Assembly: GCA_005281725.1 (NCBI GenBank)
Contig: SSBO01000003.1
Location: 3,968,495 to 4,032,494 of the forward strand
DNA length: 64,000 bases
Direction: 5' to 3'
DNA from: Wuchereria bancrofti
Lineage: Eukaryota; Nematoda; Chromadorea; Rhabditida; Onchocercidae
The first letter of the stretch is position 1; each line of letters starts with the position of its first letter. Made by a program: the position numbers and the translations under genes. The notes beneath the pieces are model-generated. The model was given only the letters and a program-made list of their open reading frames with translations. It had not been told where the DNA came from and ran no database searches. Shown here in pieces: positions 62,401 to 64,000 of the stretch.

Positions 62401-63141
62401 AGTACAAGTATCATAATTCTTTGTAATATTAAAAAATACTAAAAACATAAAGCTATACTATAATATTATATTGTATCAGAAAATCGCTAAAAACGAAAGA
62501 TCGCAGTAGAAGAAACAATAATTATTAGATAGGTTTTTTTAACATAAATTTTTTGATAAATTGATAATTATTGATAATAGTGATTTGTGATAGCTTTGTT
62601 AATTACTAAATTATTAATTATTATTAATTTGATTTACTTCCATAATCAATATTCATCGTTGTATCGGACGAACTTTTCTTTACATCATGTTGCACACGTT
62701 GTGTTAATTTATGAATATTATTTGATTCTGAATGACTTTTCATTGGCCTATAAAATTTATTTAAAAAAAAAAAAAACAAACATTTTAAAAATTTACATAT
62801 AATATTTTATGTTTTTTCGGAAATTTTGAAAAAAAAAAACAAATATCTGAAAAATTTGCATATGATATCTTATTAAAAATAATTTCAAAAATTATAATGC
62901 TTCTTAAAAAAAATTTTTAATGTAAAAAATTGTTAAAATAGAAAAGGATGAACTAATACAATATAGGCCCAGGCCATAATCCAGAAATAGGTTGGCCATT
63001 AAGAATATGTGATGCATCATAGAAACTTTCATTAGATGCAACTGATGCATAATCTGTTGGAATGGTTGACGTATCGGTGACAATTGAATATGGCTCTAAT
63101 TTAATGTTAGTAGTATGACTGATACGTTTCCGTGAGTGTAC
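59185..63141 (-). CDS. Unrecognised Ser/Asn/Gln-rich protein, 3' part, 9 exons (5' end not found)
   Basis: Nine islands on the minus strand join at GT..AG sites with every phase consistent, giving 354 codons and a TAA. I do not recognise a domain. Seen: a basic VHSRKR start, a possible SUMO site (IKLE), Ser/Thr-rich stretches, FQQQL, an Asn-rich tract at about 278-305 of this partial, and a non-repetitive C-terminus with LVIGIGKILREKNGGIAALYK. No membrane helix or signal is visible in this part. The low-complexity, basic and polar character would fit a nuclear or regulatory protein, but that is inference. The N-terminus lies upstream of 63141 in exons not identified here, probably past the window edge. 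The gene runs tail to tail with the Eph receptor. An assembly gap sits in its second intron shown here. Confidence 0.75.
59647..59704 (-). CDS. Minus-strand gene, 58-nt exon
   Basis: AATTCAG acceptor and GTTAAT donor, phase 0 in and 1 out. Reads ALKTQKKLMDTIHQTSHRQ. Confidence 0.7.
59740..59905. repeat. (AATAATAGT)n minisatellite in an intron of the minus-strand gene
   Basis: Repeated AATAATATAATAATAGTAAT units. Open frames crossing it are repeat translation, not genes. Confidence 0.8.
59981..60076. repeat. 17-bp tandem repeat AATGAATGAATGAGTTG
   Basis: About four to five near-identical units in the same intron as the AATAATAGT minisatellite. Confidence 0.9.
60269..60363 (-). CDS. Minus-strand gene, 95-nt exon
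   Basis: ATTTCAG acceptor and GTAAGT donor, phase 1 in and 0 out. Ser-rich: LVSHSTSSYFQQ and SLPTSSISSM. Confidence 0.75.
60524..60584 (-). CDS. Minus-strand gene, 61-nt exon
   Basis: TTTTTTAG acceptor and GTATAT donor, phase 0 in and 1 out. Reads TPIVALQSKSQSIKSNEIHN. Confidence 0.7.
60869..60952 (-). CDS. Minus-strand gene, 28-codon acidic exon
   Basis: TTGTTAG acceptor and GTAAGA donor, phase 0 both ends. Acidic and polar: TTDGESSTDQNLEINETD. Confidence 0.73.
61145..61264 (-). CDS. Minus-strand gene, 40-codon exon with FQQQL
   Basis: ATTTTAG acceptor and GTATAA donor, phase 0 both ends. Reads DAAEPIQVITPMLSS then FDHFQQQLASFASPLVSM. Confidence 0.75.
61900..61973 (-). CDS. Minus-strand gene, exon (RLEELNITTINIPEAEKYD)
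   Basis: TTTTTAG acceptor and GTTTAA donor, phase 1 in and 0 out. The 5' half of this exon is repeated on the far side of the assembly gap. Confidence 0.68.
61938..62090. repeat. 153-bp direct repeat, copy 1 (left of the gap)
   Basis: Identical base for base, including its 9-A and 9-T runs, to the sequence right after the N gap. It includes the 5' half of an exon of the minus-strand gene. Confidence 0.95.
62091..62100. other. Assembly gap (10 N)
   Basis: Ten Ns with an identical 153-bp sequence on each side: the mark of two contigs joined without merging their overlap. Confidence 0.97.
62101..62253. repeat. 153-bp direct repeat, copy 2 (right of the gap)
   Basis: Exact copy of the sequence left of the gap. 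The exon fragment at 62101-62136 should not be annotated as a separate exon. Confidence 0.95.
62638..62747 (-). CDS. Minus-strand gene, exon (KSHSESNNIHKL region)
   Basis: TTTATAG acceptor and GTAAAT donor; phase 2 in, phase 1 out. Polar Ser/His/Asn/Lys-rich sequence including TQRVQHDVKKSSSD. Confidence 0.72.
62960..63141 (-). CDS. Minus-strand gene, first visible exon (internal)
   Basis: Phase 0 in, two bases out. Begins VHSRKRISH after a GTGCAG acceptor; contains NIKLEPYSIV and SHILNGQPISGLWPGP. The GTATTA donor avoids a stop a few codons on. The acceptor is modest, so the 5' boundary is the least certain. Confidence 0.68.
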
Positions 63142-64000
63142 CTGCACATTACTTTCATATAAATGAAAAGAAAAAAAAAACAAAGGGGAAAAAGAAATTC
63201 AAAATTTGCATTTTAATTAAAATTGAATTTTAGGACAAATATTTAATTAAAAATAAGAATCTTCTCAATTGTAAATTTTCACTTCGACTTTTTTTTCAAA
63301 AAATTGTTTACATTGTTTCCTAAAAAAAAAAACAATTTTTTTCACTTTTCAAACTTTTCAAATTTAAATTCTATTATTGGATAAAAGTTAATGTTTATTA
63401 AAAATTTATTCTCATATAAAAAGTTTAAAAGAATCAAATTGGATATAAATAGAAAATTAAATTCAAAAATACTTAATATAATTATTGAGTAAAAAAAACT
63501 CTGCTTAAATATAAAAATTCAGAAAAATTATTGTAAATGAAATGTATCAAATCAAAATAATCAGTTAAATGAACCATTATTAAATGAAGTAACCAGTTAG
63601 GAATGAAATATTGAACAGAAATAAAAGTAAAATGAAAAATGTTAAATTTTTTAAATTAATATTAAAAGCTAATAAGTATTAAAAATACTACTTATTCCTG
63701 CATAATTAATAATTCTAGAAGAAAAAAGAAACCATATCATTCAGCTAATTAATATCTCTTATGATTAAAATTAAATGACATATTTTAAGTTTATAATTGT
63801 AATTGATATTTGACTATTTTATGAAATTTTGAAACTTTATTGAAAAATGAAAAGTTTTTTTTTGCTTTCCTTTTTATTTAATTATTATATACAACTAAAA
63901 ATTTTTTTTCATTTGAAATTTTTTAAAAGTTAACAAATGGAAATAAAATTAGATAAGCGGTAATAATGATTGGAAACTGGTTTATCTGTTTGAATTTCTT
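63142..64000. other. Upstream intron or flank of the minus-strand gene
   Basis: AT-rich with no exon that joins in phase to the first visible exon. The missing 5' exons are probably beyond the window. Confidence 0.55.

Noticed and set aside
63942..63990. Minus-strand fragment reading NQFPIIITAY after an ACAG, recalling the TAY segment of T-box domains
   Set aside because: Too short; the rest of a T-box (such as the FAKGFR block) is not found downstream, and no donor joins it in phase to the next exon.
1..64000. tRNA, rRNA, CRISPR arrays, transposase or reverse transcriptase genes
   Set aside because: Looked for A/B-box-like and catalytic motifs by eye on both strands and found none; a tRNAscan or Infernal run would be decisive.

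Overview
The window is eukaryotic, very AT-rich and mostly non-coding. Long homopolymer A and T runs, (AAT)n, (GT)n and CT/GA simple repeats are everywhere. Splice sites are GT..AG with TTTTCAG/TTTTAG-type acceptors, and coding exons stand out as short GC-richer islands. The one gene recognised with certainty is an Eph receptor tyrosine kinase. Its single-copy-style architecture, the wording of its kinase domain (for example [10 protein letters not shown]) and the intron style suggest an invertebrate. I favour a nematode, in which case it is the vab-1 orthologue, but the species cannot be fixed from this sequence alone.

Layout. (1) Bases 1-28,088: about 28 kb with no supportable coding exon. 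It holds simple repeats, a diverged inverted-repeat cluster at 24.2-24.9 kb, a GC-richer island at 26.24-26.45 kb and an alternating TCCGG repeat array at 26.6-26.9 kb. The last two sit just upstream of the receptor gene. (2) 28,089-56,368 (+): the Eph receptor, which I reconstructed as 24 coding exons joining in frame to 1,140 codons plus stop. It runs signal peptide, ephrin-binding domain, Cys-rich region, two fibronectin III domains, transmembrane helix, juxtamembrane Tyr motifs, kinase, SAM domain and C-terminal tail. Introns 1, 2, 5 and 7 are large (7.1, 2.4, 2.9 and 5.8 kb); a 24-nt in-frame micro-exon lies in the juxtamembrane region. (3) 56,369-59,184: convergent intergenic spacer with repeats and candidate poly(A) signals. 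(4) 59,185-63,141 (-): the 3' part of a second gene, nine exons and 354 codons ending in a stop. It encodes a Ser/Asn/Gln-rich protein I do not recognise. Its 5' end lies beyond the window or in exons I could not see. A 10-N assembly gap inside it is flanked by an identical 153-bp direct repeat that copies part of one exon, most likely an assembly artefact.

The receptor and the minus-strand gene face each other tail to tail, and nothing ties them functionally. The most distinctive unexplained signal is an exact 13-mer, AGGTTAAAGGTTA (a nuclear-receptor-like DR1), present four times, all inside the Eph locus and once 20 bp before its start codon. No tRNA, rRNA, CRISPR array or intact transposase was seen.
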